Part shown: positions 16,629 to 25,651 of the stretch, in pieces
Numbering within the stretch: the first letter of the stretch is position 1
Layout: the number at the start of each line of letters is the position of its first letter
Origin: Tropicimonas aquimaris
Lineage (GTDB): Bacteria; Pseudomonadota; Alphaproteobacteria; Rhodobacterales; Rhodobacteraceae
DNA: 64,000 nt
Assembly: GCF_042676185.1 (NCBI RefSeq)
Contig: NZ_JBHTJT010000023.1
Coordinates: forward strand, 6,581-70,580
Reading direction: 5' to 3'
Notes under the pieces: generated by a model
What the model saw: the letters and a program-made list of their open reading frames with translations, nothing else
Database searches by the model: none
What the model was told of the DNA's origin: nothing
Position numbers and translations under genes: made by a program

Positions 16629-18434
16629 ATGACGAGACCTTCATTGAAAAGCTGGGCCGACGCGGCCCCCCGCCTGATCGCCGTGGCCGTGGGCCGCGAG
16701 AGCGCCGACATGGTCATCCGCCAGGGTATCTGGGTGAACGTGCAGAGCCGGGAGCTGCTGCCGAACCACGATATCGCCATTGCCGACGGGCGGATTGCCT
16801 ATGTCGGGCCGGATGCGGGCCATTGTATCGGCGACCGGACGCAGGTGATCGAGGCCGATGGGCGCTATATGCTGCCGGGTCTGTGCGACGGGCACATGCA
16901 TATCGAGAGCGGGATGCTGACGCCGGCGGAGTTCGCCCGCGCGGTGATCCCGCACGGCACGACGACGATGTTCACCGACCCGCACGAGATCGCCAACGTG
17001 CTCGGGCTGGAGGGCGTGCGGCTGATGCATGACGAGGCGCTGCTGCAGCCGGTGAACATCTATACCCAGATGCCGAGTTGCGCGCCGTCGGCGCCGGGGC
17101 TGGAGACCACCGGGTTCGAGATCACGGCCGAGGACGTGGCGGAGGCGATGGCCTGGCCGGGGATCATCGGGCTGGGCGAGATGATGAACTTTCCCGGGGT
17201 GGTCGCGGGCGACCGCCAGATGCTGGCCGAGATGGCGGCGACGCAGGCGGCGGGCAAGACCGTGGGCGGGCATTACGCCTCGCCCGACCTCGGCCCGGCC
17301 TTCCATGCCTATGCCGCCGGCGGGCCGGCGGACGATCACGAGGGCACCAAGGAATCCGACGCCGTGGCGCGGGTGCGCCAGGGGATGCGGGCGATGCTGC
17401 GGCTGGGCTCGGCCTGGTACGACGTGGAAAGCCAGATCACCGCGGTGACGGAAAAGGGGCTCGACCCGAGGAACTTCATCCTGTGCACGGACGATTGCCA
17501 CTCCGGCACGCTGGTCAACGAGGGCCACATGAACCGGGTGGTGCGGCACGCCATCGAGTGCGGCTGCGACCCGCTGGTGGCGCTGCAGATGGCGACGGTG
17601 AACACCGCGGCGCATTTCGGGCTGGAGCGGGAGCTGGGCTCGATCGCGCCGGGGCGGCGGGCGGACGTGATCCTGTCGTCGGACCTGCGGGCGCTGCCGA
17701 TCGAGATGGTGATCGCGCGCGGCAAGGTGGTGGCCGAGGATGGCAAGATCCAGGTCGATTGCCCGCATATCGACTGGCCGGAGGCGGCGCGGGCCTCGGT
17801 GCGGCTCGGCAAGCCTCTGGCAGCGGAGGATTTCGAGATCGCGGCGCCGGAGGGGGCGAACCACGTGCGCGCCCGGGTGATCGGGGTGATCGAGAACCAG
17901 GCGCCGACCAAGGCGCTCTCTGCCGACCTGCCGGTCTCGGAGGGCCTGGTGGAGGCGACGGGCGAGATCTGCCAGATCGCGCTGGTCGAGCGGCACCGGG
18001 GCACCGGGGGCGTGACCAACGCCTTCGTGCAGGGTTTCGGCTACGAAGGGCCGATGGCGATGGCCTCGACCGTGGCGCATGACAGCCACCACATGATCGT
18101 CGTGGGCACCGACCGGGCGCAGATGGCGCTGGCGGCAAACCGGCTGGCAGAGGTCGGCGGCGGGGTGGTGCTCTTTGCCGATGGCGAGGAGAAGGCGCTG
18201 GTGGAGCTGCCGATCGCCGGGCTGATGTCGGACGACCTGGCCCAGAGTGTCGCGACGAAGGCCGAGGCCCTGGGCGAGGCGATGCGGGCGGCAGGCTGCA
18301 CGCTGAACAATGCCTACATGCAGCATTCGCTGCTGGCGCTGGTGGTGATTCCGGAGCTGCGGATCTCGGACAAGGGTCTGGTGGATGTGACGCGGTTCGA
18401 GGTCGTGCCGGTCATCGAGGAGGTGCTGACATGA
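16629..18434 (+). CDS. ade: Adenine deaminase
   Basis: The 601-residue metal-dependent amidohydrolase converts adenine to hypoxanthine and ammonia. The metal-binding HMHIESGML follows GLCDGHM, and GTTTMFTDPHEIANVLG is typical of bacterial Ade. LCTDDCHSGTLVNEGHM, the C-terminal GGVTNAFVQGFGYEG and TVAHDSHHMIVVG are also present. Length fits the family. The ATG at 16629 is preceded by GGGAAAGGG. The stop overlaps the AMP nucleosidase start by ATGA. Together the two enzymes route AMP to adenine and then hypoxanthine. Confidence 0.95.
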   Translation: MTRPSLKSWADAAPRLIAVAVGRESADMVIRQGIWVNVQSRELLPNHDIAIADGRIAYVGPDAGHCIGDRTQVIEADGRYMLPGLCDGHMHIESGMLTPAEFARAVIPHGTTTMFTDPHEIANVLGLEGVRLMHDEALLQPVNIYTQMPSCAPSAPGLETTGFEITAEDVAEAMAWPGIIGLGEMMNFPGVVAGDRQMLAEMAATQAAGKTVGGHYASPDLGPAFHAYAAGGPADDHEGTKESDAVARVRQGMRAMLRLGSAWYDVESQITAVTEKGLDPRNFILCTDDCHSGTLVNEGHMNRVVRHAIECGCDPLVALQMATVNTAAHFGLERELGSIAPGRRADVILSSDLRALPIEMVIARGKVVAEDGKIQVDCPHIDWPEAARASVRLGKPLAAEDFEIAAPEGANHVRARVIGVIENQAPTKALSADLPVSEGLVEATGEICQIALVERHRGTGGVTNAFVQGFGYEGPMAMASTVAHDSHHMIVVGTDRAQMALAANRLAEVGGGVVLFADGEEKALVELPIAGLMSDDLAQSVATKAEALGEAMRAAGCTLNNAYMQHSLLALVVIPELRISDKGLVDVTRFEVVPVIEEVLT

Positions 18435-19915
18435 ACAGGTATGGACGCGTGATCCCGGTGATGACCCCGGAGTTGCCGAAGGCGGAGATGTTCGACGACG
18501 CGGCGGCGGCGGTCGACCGGCTGATCGAGCTGTATGACCTTGCGACGCGTTTCCTTGCCGAGAAGTTCGGCGAGGTGATCCACAGCGGCCAGCCGGAGCA
18601 CCGCTATCGGGCCTTCTACCCCGAGATCCGGCTGACGACGACGAGCTTTGCCCCCGTCGACTCGCGACTGGCCTTCGGCCATGTACCGGAGCCGGGCACC
18701 TATTCGACCACCGTCACCCGGCCGGACCTGTTCCGCGCCTACCTGACCCAACAGATCGGCCTGCTGATCGAGACCCACAAGGTGCCGGTGATGATCGGTG
18801 CCTCGGACACGCCGATCCCGGTGCATTTCGCGGTGCTGAACGATGCAAGCCTGACGGTGCCGCAGGAGGGCGCGATGCAGTTCCAGCTGCGGGACGTCTT
18901 CGACGTGCCGGATCTGTCGACGACCCACGACAGCATCGTGAACGGCTACGATTTCGTCTACGAGGACGGCGCGCGGGCGCTGGCGCCCTTCACCGCGCAG
19001 CGGGTAGATTACTCGCTCGCCCGGCTCAGCCATTACACGGCGACGGTGCCGGAGCATTTCCAGAACCACGTGCTGTTCACCAACTACCAGTTCTATGTCG
19101 AGGAGTTCGAGGCCTATGCCCGGGCGGCGCTGGCCGACCCGGAGAGCGGCTACGACGCCTTCGTCGGCCCCGGCAACGTGGTGATCACCGAGGCCGATGC
19201 GGAGATGCCGCCGCCGGCCAAGCTGCCGCAGATGCCGACCTATCACCTCAAGCGCGCGAACGGCGGCGGGATCACGCTGGTCAACATCGGCGTCGGCCCG
19301 TCGAACGCAAAGACCGCGACGGACCATATCGCCGTGCTGCGGCCGCATGTCTGGCTGATGGTCGGCCATTGCGCGGGGCTGAGGAACACGCAGGCGCTCG
19401 GGGATTTCGTTCTGGCCCACGCCTATCTGCGCGAGGACAAGGTGCTGGACGACGACCTGCCGGTCTGGGTGCCGATCCCGGCGCTCGCGGAGGTGCAGGT
19501 GGCGCTGGAGGACGCGGTCGAGGAGGTCACGCAGCTTGAGGGCTACGAGCTCAAGCGGATCATGCGAACTGGCACCGTGGCCACGGTCGACAACCGCAAC
19601 TGGGAGCTGCGCGACCAGTCCGGGCCGGTGCAGCGGCTGAGCCAGTCGCGGGCTATCGCGCTCGACATGGAGAGCGCCACGATCGCGGCCAACGGATTCC
19701 GCTTCCGGGTGCCCTATGGCACGCTGCTGTGCGTCTCCGACAAGCCGCTGCATGGGGAGCTGAAGCTGCCTGGAATGGCCTCGGCCTTCTATAAAACACA
19801 GGTTGCACGCCACCTGCTGATCGGGATACGAGCCATGGAACTGCTTCGCGAGATGCCGCTGGAACGGCTGCATTCGCGGAAATTGCGGAGTTTCGAGGAA
19901 ACAGCCTTCCTCTGA
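18431..19915 (+). CDS. amn: AMP nucleosidase
   Basis: The 494-residue enzyme hydrolyses AMP to adenine and ribose 5-phosphate. The N-terminal domain includes HRYRAFYPEIRLTTTSFAPV, and the nucleoside phosphorylase-like C-terminal domain contains LVNIGVGPSNAKTATDHIAVL (in part), MVGHCAGLR, QSRAIALDMESATIAANGF and LLCVSDKPLHGELKLPG. The length and C-terminal HSRKLRSFEE agree with Amn. Its start codon lies inside the end of ade, so the pair is translationally coupled. A promoter for HU lies beyond its stop. Confidence 0.96.
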   Translation: MNRYGRVIPVMTPELPKAEMFDDAAAAVDRLIELYDLATRFLAEKFGEVIHSGQPEHRYRAFYPEIRLTTTSFAPVDSRLAFGHVPEPGTYSTTVTRPDLFRAYLTQQIGLLIETHKVPVMIGASDTPIPVHFAVLNDASLTVPQEGAMQFQLRDVFDVPDLSTTHDSIVNGYDFVYEDGARALAPFTAQRVDYSLARLSHYTATVPEHFQNHVLFTNYQFYVEEFEAYARAALADPESGYDAFVGPGNVVITEADAEMPPPAKLPQMPTYHLKRANGGGITLVNIGVGPSNAKTATDHIAVLRPHVWLMVGHCAGLRNTQALGDFVLAHAYLREDKVLDDDLPVWVPIPALAEVQVALEDAVEEVTQLEGYELKRIMRTGTVATVDNRNWELRDQSGPVQRLSQSRAIALDMESATIAANGFRFRVPYGTLLCVSDKPLHGELKLPGMASAFYKTQVARHLLIGIRAMELLREMPLERLHSRKLRSFEETAFL

Positions 19916-19970
19916 CTTGGAGTAATCGTAACAAAACCCCTTGTTTTCTTGCGCTCGTGACCACAAAACG

Positions 19971-19999
19971 TTGTGAGCTGAGACAACATGGCGTAGAAT
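19971..19999 (+). promoter_or_regulatory. Sigma-70-type promoter of the HU gene
   Basis: TTGTGA (19971-19976) and TAGAAT (19994-19999) are separated by exactly 17 bases, in an AT-richer stretch 48-76 bases upstream of the HU start. This is the clearest promoter in the window. Confidence 0.7.
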
Positions 20000-20046
20000 C
20001 AGCCGAATAAGCCCCAACACAAAGGGCAACAACGAGGAGACCATAC

Positions 20047-20337
20047 ATGGCCACCAAACCGATGACCAAGACCCAGCTCGTCGCCGCGATCGCCGAGGCG
20101 ATGGATGCCGACAAGAAAACCGCCACCTCCGCGCTGGACGCCGTGACCGGCATCATCACCAGCGAAGTCGCCAATGGCGGCGCGGTGACCCTGCCCGGCG
20201 TTGGCAAGATCTTCTGCCGCGAGCGTCCGGCCCGCCAGGTGCGCAACCCTGCCACCGGCGAGATGATCGACAAGGAAGCCGACAAGGTCGTCAAGATGAC
20301 GATCGCGAAGGCGCTGAAGGATTCGGTAAACGGCTGA
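20047..20337 (+). CDS. HU-family DNA-binding protein
   Basis: The 96-residue nucleoid protein matches the HU/IHF fold: MTKTQLVAAIAEAMDADKKTA at the N terminus, with VTLPGVGKIFCRERPARQVRNPATGE (seen in segments GVGKIFCRERPAR and RNPATGE) forming the DNA-gripping arm, and VVKMTIAKALKDSVNG at the end. The RNPxTG Pro at the arm tip is kept. It is a single gene with its own promoter and terminator, as expected for an abundant protein. GAGGAG precedes the ATG by 6-7 bases. HU-alpha, HU-beta and IHF subunits cannot be assigned with certainty, but the arm favours HU. Confidence 0.96.
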   Translation: MATKPMTKTQLVAAIAEAMDADKKTATSALDAVTGIITSEVANGGAVTLPGVGKIFCRERPARQVRNPATGEMIDKEADKVVKMTIAKALKDSVNG

Positions 20338-20366
20338 TCCGTCGACCACTTCGCTGTTTGTGTGAC

Positions 20367-20396
20367 AGGGTCGTCCCGCGGGGCGACCCTTTTTCA
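20367..20396 (+). terminator. Rho-independent terminator of the HU gene
   Basis: AGGGTCG pairs with CGACCCT around a GC-rich loop (20367-20390) and is followed by TTTTTC. It begins 30 bases after the HU stop. Confidence 0.9.
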
Positions 20397-20439
20397 TTGC
20401 GCGGATGGCGGCGGCCGGTGGGGGCCTGGTTCAGCGGGC

Positions 20440-21318
20440 CTAGTTCAGGACGACGACATATTTGACGATCCGGTTGTTGTCGCTGTCGGCGAAGTAATAG
20501 GTGCTGCCGCGGACGGCGACGCCTTCGGGGTCGTCGAGCAGGTTGGAGCCGAGACCGGGCGTTCCGGTGCCGATGACCCCGAGCAGGAGGTCGGCCGCGG
20601 GGTCGATCAGCAGCACGCGGTGCGCGTCCTGGTCGGCGACGACGAGCTGGCCGAAATCGTCGATGGCGAGGTAGCGCGGGCCGACGAAGCCGTAGTGCGG
20701 GGCGTCGAGCACCTGCAGCTGCTCCAGCTCGGTCGAGAAGCGGACGAGGCGGCGGTTGAAATTGTCGGCGACCCAGATCGAGCCGTCGGGCGCCTCTTCG
20801 ACGTCATGCGCGCCGGGCATGCCGCCGGCCGCGGCCACGACCTCCTCGCCCTCGACGGCCATCAGCACGCCGGTGCCGGAAGCCATGACATAGAGCCGCC
20901 CGTTGGAATGGGCGAGCGCGCCCTCGGTGCGGGGGAAGGCGCCGAGCAGGCCCTGGCTCTCGGGCGTGCCGCTGCTCAGGTCGAAGATGGCGACCGCGCC
21001 GAGGCCGGTCACGGCGACATAGGCCCGCCCGTCGGGCCCGAAGGAGATGTCGTGCACGTTGGGCAGCATCCCGTCGCCGAAGGTCTCCAGCAGGTCCAGC
21101 GTCTCGGGGTCGAAAACGGCGATGCGGCTGCCGAACTTGTCGGCGACGTAGAGCCGCCCGTCGGGGCCGAAGGCGAGGTCGTGCGGGTCGTTCAGCACCG
21201 GCTCGCTGGCGCTGTCGAAGGTCGCGAAGGGGGCCGGGGCTTCCTGCGCGGCGGCGGGCACGGCGGCCAGCAGCGCAAGGCAGAGGCCCTTCACGAGGTG
21301 GCTGGACTGTGAGGTCAT
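20440..21318 (-). CDS. Secreted NHL-repeat beta-propeller protein
   Basis: The 292-residue product begins with a signal peptide (LCLALLAAVPAAAQEA). It then has at least five NHL-type blades with recurring cores: DPHDLAFGPDGRLYVADKF, NVHDISFGPDGRAYVAV, AHDVEEAPDGSIWVADNFN, PRYLAIDDFGQLVVADQD and DPEGVAVRGSTYYFADSDN. Such propellers bind peptides or glycans, or act as lyases or hydrolases; no catalytic residue set is evident here. It is a single gene, convergent with HU. The C terminus ends immediately after the last blade, so the fold may close with the N-terminal strand. Confidence 0.85.
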   Translation of the reverse strand: MTSQSSHLVKGLCLALLAAVPAAAQEAPAPFATFDSASEPVLNDPHDLAFGPDGRLYVADKFGSRIAVFDPETLDLLETFGDGMLPNVHDISFGPDGRAYVAVTGLGAVAIFDLSSGTPESQGLLGAFPRTEGALAHSNGRLYVMASGTGVLMAVEGEEVVAAAGGMPGAHDVEEAPDGSIWVADNFNRRLVRFSTELEQLQVLDAPHYGFVGPRYLAIDDFGQLVVADQDAHRVLLIDPAADLLLGVIGTGTPGLGSNLLDDPEGVAVRGSTYYFADSDNNRIVKYVVVLN

Positions 21319-21365
21319 CGCGCGTCTCCCTGTCGCCCCAGCCTAGCCTGCGGTTGACGCCAAGC

Positions 21366-22250
21366 CTAGCCGCTGCTGCGCCGTCGGAGGATCAACCTTC
21401 GCATGAAGGGGGCGATGAGGAGTCCCGCAATGAGCGCCACGATGAAGGGCTGAACAAAAAGGGGACCCGCCAAAACAAGCATGAGCGCCATCAAGACGAA
21501 CCCGATGCCCTTGAGGCTCAACGCCAGCCAACGCGGCGGTCGGAGCCGCGACAGCCGGTTCCCCAGGGCAGCGCCGGAAGTGATGTAGACTACCATCAGG
21601 TAGGGCGAGCCCGGATTGATAAACCAGAGATAGATCGGCATGGCAACGGCCGAGGCCCAGAGCGGTAACAACTGCGGAGGCTGGATCACCTCCTCGGTGT
21701 CTTCGCTGTTCAGTGCTTCGCGCCAGAAGGCGAACAAGGGTGCAAACATGACGGCAAACCAGAGAATGGAAACGATCGTGATCGGGAATTCCCACACGAG
21801 TTTCCTGGCATCGAGCACCAGGCGCTCGATGAGACCGGCCTCGTGCATCGTGAAACCGTAGGGGTTGCCGAGGCGGCGGGGATCGGTCTTGGGCCGCCCG
21901 TTCTCCTCGAGCATGACGGTCGAGGCGAAGGCCGTGAGATCGGGCGTGTACACCAACCCTTCATGCGCGTTGTAGCCGATGCAGGAGCGGGTGCCTTCCG
22001 ACGTTCGGCATATCGTCTTCATGGAAAAGGAGATCGGCGACACGGCCAGAAGCCGGCCTTCCGCGTCGACGGCCACGATGGCACGCGGATCCGTAATGTA
22101 GAGGCCGTCACCACGAAGCACGCGGAACTTGACTACGCCGAAGCCGGGCAGTTCCACGGTTTCGCCCGACTGGTAGTAAGGCGAATGCGCGAGCGCGGGA
22201 CCGGACCACGCGACCAGCAGGAGACAAAGGGCAAAGCGAATGAAAATCAT
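21366..22250 (-). CDS. Membrane protein of unknown function with N-terminal signal peptide
   Basis: The 294-residue protein has a signal peptide (FALCLLLVAWSGPALA, cleavage before HSPYY) and a periplasmic domain of about 140 residues. That domain includes two Cys (TICRTSEGTRSCIGY) likely to be disulfide-bonded. Four or more membrane helices make up the C-terminal half (FPITIVSILWFAVMFAPLFAF, LWASAVAMPIYLWF, the SLKGIGFVLMALMLVLAG region and FIVALIAGLLIA). I do not recognise the family. It lies 47 bases upstream of the NHL gene on the same strand, so the two may form a small envelope operon. Confidence 0.75.
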   Translation of the reverse strand: MIFIRFALCLLLVAWSGPALAHSPYYQSGETVELPGFGVVKFRVLRGDGLYITDPRAIVAVDAEGRLLAVSPISFSMKTICRTSEGTRSCIGYNAHEGLVYTPDLTAFASTVMLEENGRPKTDPRRLGNPYGFTMHEAGLIERLVLDARKLVWEFPITIVSILWFAVMFAPLFAFWREALNSEDTEEVIQPPQLLPLWASAVAMPIYLWFINPGSPYLMVVYITSGAALGNRLSRLRPPRWLALSLKGIGFVLMALMLVLAGPLFVQPFIVALIAGLLIAPFMRRLILRRRSSG

Positions 22251-22419
22251 GGAGTTGAAACCACCTGTCGGATGATCGGCGGCGAAATGGACGCGCCGTT
22301 GGCGACAGTTTGGGGGGCCGGGCTCGGGGGCGGCAAGCCCGGGAAGCCCCAGGTGGTCGCCCGGCCGGCCATGCCGTTGCGTCAGGCGGGCAACGGTGCG
22401 CAGCAGCTGGGCGCATTGA

Positions 22420-22448
22420 CCCCGCGCGGTGGTTTCGACCGCGCGGGG
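22420..22448 (-). terminator. Perfect 11-bp stem-loop downstream of the ABC operon
   Basis: CCCCGCGCGGT pairs with ACCGCGCGGGG across a 7-base loop, 68 bases past the stop of the ATPase gene on its strand. The U-run is absent on that strand, so it may act as an RNA 3'-end stabiliser rather than a classical terminator. The remaining gap up to 22515 shows no gene. Confidence 0.5.
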
Positions 22449-22515
22449 TTTGGGTCATCCGGGGATCGCCCGGCGCCGGACATGCGGACCGGGGACGGCC
22501 GGCGGCGGACCGGGG

Positions 22516-23304
<789 letters not shown>

Positions 23305-23305
23305 C

Positions 23306-24430
23306 TCAACGTTCTCCGGTGATCATGCGGCGGATGTAGGTGTTCAGGATCACCGCGAAGAGCAGGATGATGCCGAGGAACACCCGGAACAGGGAGCTTT
23401 CGACCCCCGCGAAGAACAGGCCCTGCTGGACGACGCCGAAGATCAGCGCGCCGAGCGCCGCCCCGATCACCGAGCCGTAGCCGCCGGTGAGCAGCGCGCC
23501 GCCAATCACCACCGCGATGATCGCTTCGAATTCCTTGAGCAGGCCGCGGTCGGCGCCGGCGGAGCCGAATTCCATGACCTGGCAGGTGGCGAAGACGGTG
23601 GCGCAGAAGGCGGTGAACATGAACATCAGGATCTTTACCCGGTTCACCGGCACACCGACGTAGCGCGCGGCCTGCGCGTCGCCGCCGGAGGCGTAGATCC
23701 AGTTGCCGAAGCGGGTGCGGGTGAGCAGCACATGGCCGAAGACCACCAGCCCGAGCGCCCAGACGATCAGCATCGGGATGCCGTCGACCACCGGCTGGCC
23801 GGCGCGGGTGCCGCGCTCGAAGGTCTCGATCAGCCCGGCCTCTCCCAACCAGGAGAACAGCCCGGTCAGCACCTTGCCGCCGAACAGTGCGGCGAGCCAG
23901 TCGCCCTGCGCCGCGTCGGAGACGCCGCCGATGATCGTCTTCCGCTCGATGGTCTGTGGCAGGTAGATCGTGAAGCCGCGCAGGATGAACAGGAAGGCGA
24001 GGGTGACGATGAAGCTCGGCAGGCCGGTGCGCACGACGATGTAGCCGTTGAGCGCGCCGATCGCGATACAGAGTGCGAAGGTCACAAGGATCGCCATCCA
24101 GACCGGCCAGCCGAGGGTGACCGAGAAAATGGCGATAACCATGCCGGCAAAACCGATCATCGAGCCGACGGAGAGGTCGAACTCGCCGGCGATCATCAGC
24201 AGGCAGGCGCCGACGGCGATGATCATGAACTGGGCCGAGACCACGGACCAGTTCATGATGCCCTGGCTGTTGAACATGCCGCTGTCGTGGGCGAACAGCA
24301 GGAACAAGGTGAAGACGATGATGGTTCCGCAGATGCCGCCGAGTTCGGGGCGGATCAGGGCCTTGCGGAAGGTCGACATCTCTTTGACGCGCTCGTCATC
24401 CGTGACGGCAACGGTGGGTGTCTCCGACAT
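23306..24430 (-). CDS. Sugar ABC transporter permease
   Basis: The 374-residue BPD_transp_2 (RbsC-type) inner-membrane protein has about nine to ten hydrophobic segments, starting with GGICGTIIVFTLFLLFA. The family signature stretch is GEFDLSVGSMIGFAGMVIA, and GALNGYIVVRTGLPSFIVTL with GAALGALIFGVVQQGL also match. It has an extra periplasmic loop (about residues 165-230) compared with RbsC, as seen in FrcC-like inositol and fructose permeases. A stem-loop separates it from the binding-protein gene. Confidence 0.93.
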   Translation of the reverse strand: MSETPTVAVTDDERVKEMSTFRKALIRPELGGICGTIIVFTLFLLFAHDSGMFNSQGIMNWSVVSAQFMIIAVGACLLMIAGEFDLSVGSMIGFAGMVIAIFSVTLGWPVWMAILVTFALCIAIGALNGYIVVRTGLPSFIVTLAFLFILRGFTIYLPQTIERKTIIGGVSDAAQGDWLAALFGGKVLTGLFSWLGEAGLIETFERGTRAGQPVVDGIPMLIVWALGLVVFGHVLLTRTRFGNWIYASGGDAQAARYVGVPVNRVKILMFMFTAFCATVFATCQVMEFGSAGADRGLLKEFEAIIAVVIGGALLTGGYGSVIGAALGALIFGVVQQGLFFAGVESSLFRVFLGIILLFAVILNTYIRRMITGER

Positions 24431-24476
24431 CGATCGGATCCTCTGGAATGCGTGTGGGGGGTGCGTGAGCGGAGAA

Positions 24477-24505
24477 CAAGGAGGCGCCGGTCTGGCGCCC
24501 CCTTG
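24477..24505 (-). other. Stem-loop between binding-protein and permease genes
   Basis: CAAGGAGGCGCC pairs with GGCGCCCCCTTG, with one A-C mismatch, across a 5-base loop. It begins 12 bases past the binding-protein stop on the coding strand. Such structures commonly protect the upstream mRNA and reduce downstream expression. Confidence 0.65.
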
Positions 24506-24516
24506 CCGGGAGGTCG

Positions 24517-25467
24517 TCAGCGATACTCGCCGGCGAATTTCTCGACCATCTCAAGCCCGTCGGCGGTCACGAAGCCGGGGCCGGAGTTGATGTTGTTGCC
24601 CGGCAGCACGCCGTAACGGTGGTAATTGGTCAGGATAACGACCGGCAGGTAGGCCTGCAGGAAGGGCTGCTGGTCGATACCCCACTGGATCACGCCGGCC
24701 TTGATTCCCTTCACGATCTCGTCGCCGAGGTCGAAGGTACCGAAGTAGATGTCGCCCGCCATGCCGTTCTCCTCGAGTGCGGCGATGGTCGGGTCGGCCG
24801 AGACCGGGCCGAGCGTAAGGATGCCGTCGGTCTCGGGGTTGGCCGAGAGGTAGGCCAGGACCTTGTTCTTGATCTCCGCCGGGTCGGTGCCGCTGTCGAG
24901 CATCGAATCCCCGAGGTCGACGCCGAGCCCATCGGCGAAGCCCCGGCAGCGCTCGCCCACGGTCGGCTGCTGGATCGCGTGATTGACGCAGAGGAACGAG
25001 GTCACTCCGTCGTCCTTGGCGCGCATGCCCGCTGCGAGGCCCGCGTCGTACTCGGGCTGGCCGACATACATCAGCGCTCCCACCTCGCGCGCCTGCTCGG
25101 GCGTGCCGGTGTTCATGATGATGACGTCGATGCCGGAATCGACCGCGGCCTTGACCGGACCTTGGAGCACGTCGAAATCGGCCAGCGTGGTGATGATGCC
25201 GTTCGGGCCGGCGGCGGCCGCCTGCTCGATGATCCGCGCCATGTCGGCAAGGTCGCCGGTCGGCGGGTTGCGGTACTCGACCTCCACGCCCATCTGCTCG
25301 CCCGCGAGCGCGATGCCGTTCTTGATCGTGTTCCACCAGCTGTCGCTGTCGGGGGCGTGGCTCACCAGCACGTATTTCTCCCCCTCGGCCGATGCCAGCG
25401 TTGCGCTCAGCACCGGTACGACGGCAAGGGCCGCGCCCATCAGCAGCGATGTCAGCTTGCGTTCCAT
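24517..25467 (-). CDS. Sugar ABC transporter substrate-binding protein, probably inositol
   Basis: The 316-residue periplasmic binding protein starts with a signal peptide (LLMGAALAVVPVLSATLASAEG). It has the Peripla_BP_4 fold, with SHAPDSDSWWNTIKNGIALAG near the N terminus, ANPETDGILTLGPVSADP, and WGIDQQPFLQAYLPVV, a hinge motif of ribose/xylose/inositol binders. I chose the ATG at 25467 because GGGAGG lies 7 bases upstream. Substrate assignment is by context: a divergent LacI-type gene and an iol cluster with the same operator. Confidence 0.93.
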   Translation of the reverse strand: MERKLTSLLMGAALAVVPVLSATLASAEGEKYVLVSHAPDSDSWWNTIKNGIALAGEQMGVEVEYRNPPTGDLADMARIIEQAAAAGPNGIITTLADFDVLQGPVKAAVDSGIDVIIMNTGTPEQAREVGALMYVGQPEYDAGLAAGMRAKDDGVTSFLCVNHAIQQPTVGERCRGFADGLGVDLGDSMLDSGTDPAEIKNKVLAYLSANPETDGILTLGPVSADPTIAALEENGMAGDIYFGTFDLGDEIVKGIKAGVIQWGIDQQPFLQAYLPVVILTNYHRYGVLPGNNINSGPGFVTADGLEMVEKFAGEYR

Positions 25468-25551
25468 GGTATCCTCCCAGATTTCCATTTCGTTCATTTT
25501 CGGAGCGGTCCTGTCTCGCTCCCGACCGACGATGACACGAATCGTATATTT

Positions 25552-25567
25552 TTGCAACCGGTTGCAA
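25552..25567. promoter_or_regulatory. Palindromic LacI-family operator 1
   Basis: TTGCAACCGGTTGCAA is a perfect 16-bp palindrome with the central CCGG typical of LacI-family sites. It lies 84 bases upstream of both divergent genes: the binding-protein ATG and the regulator ATG at 25652. An identical copy is at 29847. Confidence 0.8.
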
Positions 25568-25651
25568 TTCGGGTTCGACGAAATCATACTGACCCCGGTC
25601 CGCGTAGCGGATAGACACGGCGTGGATCGCAGGATGTCGGAGGACCGGAAG

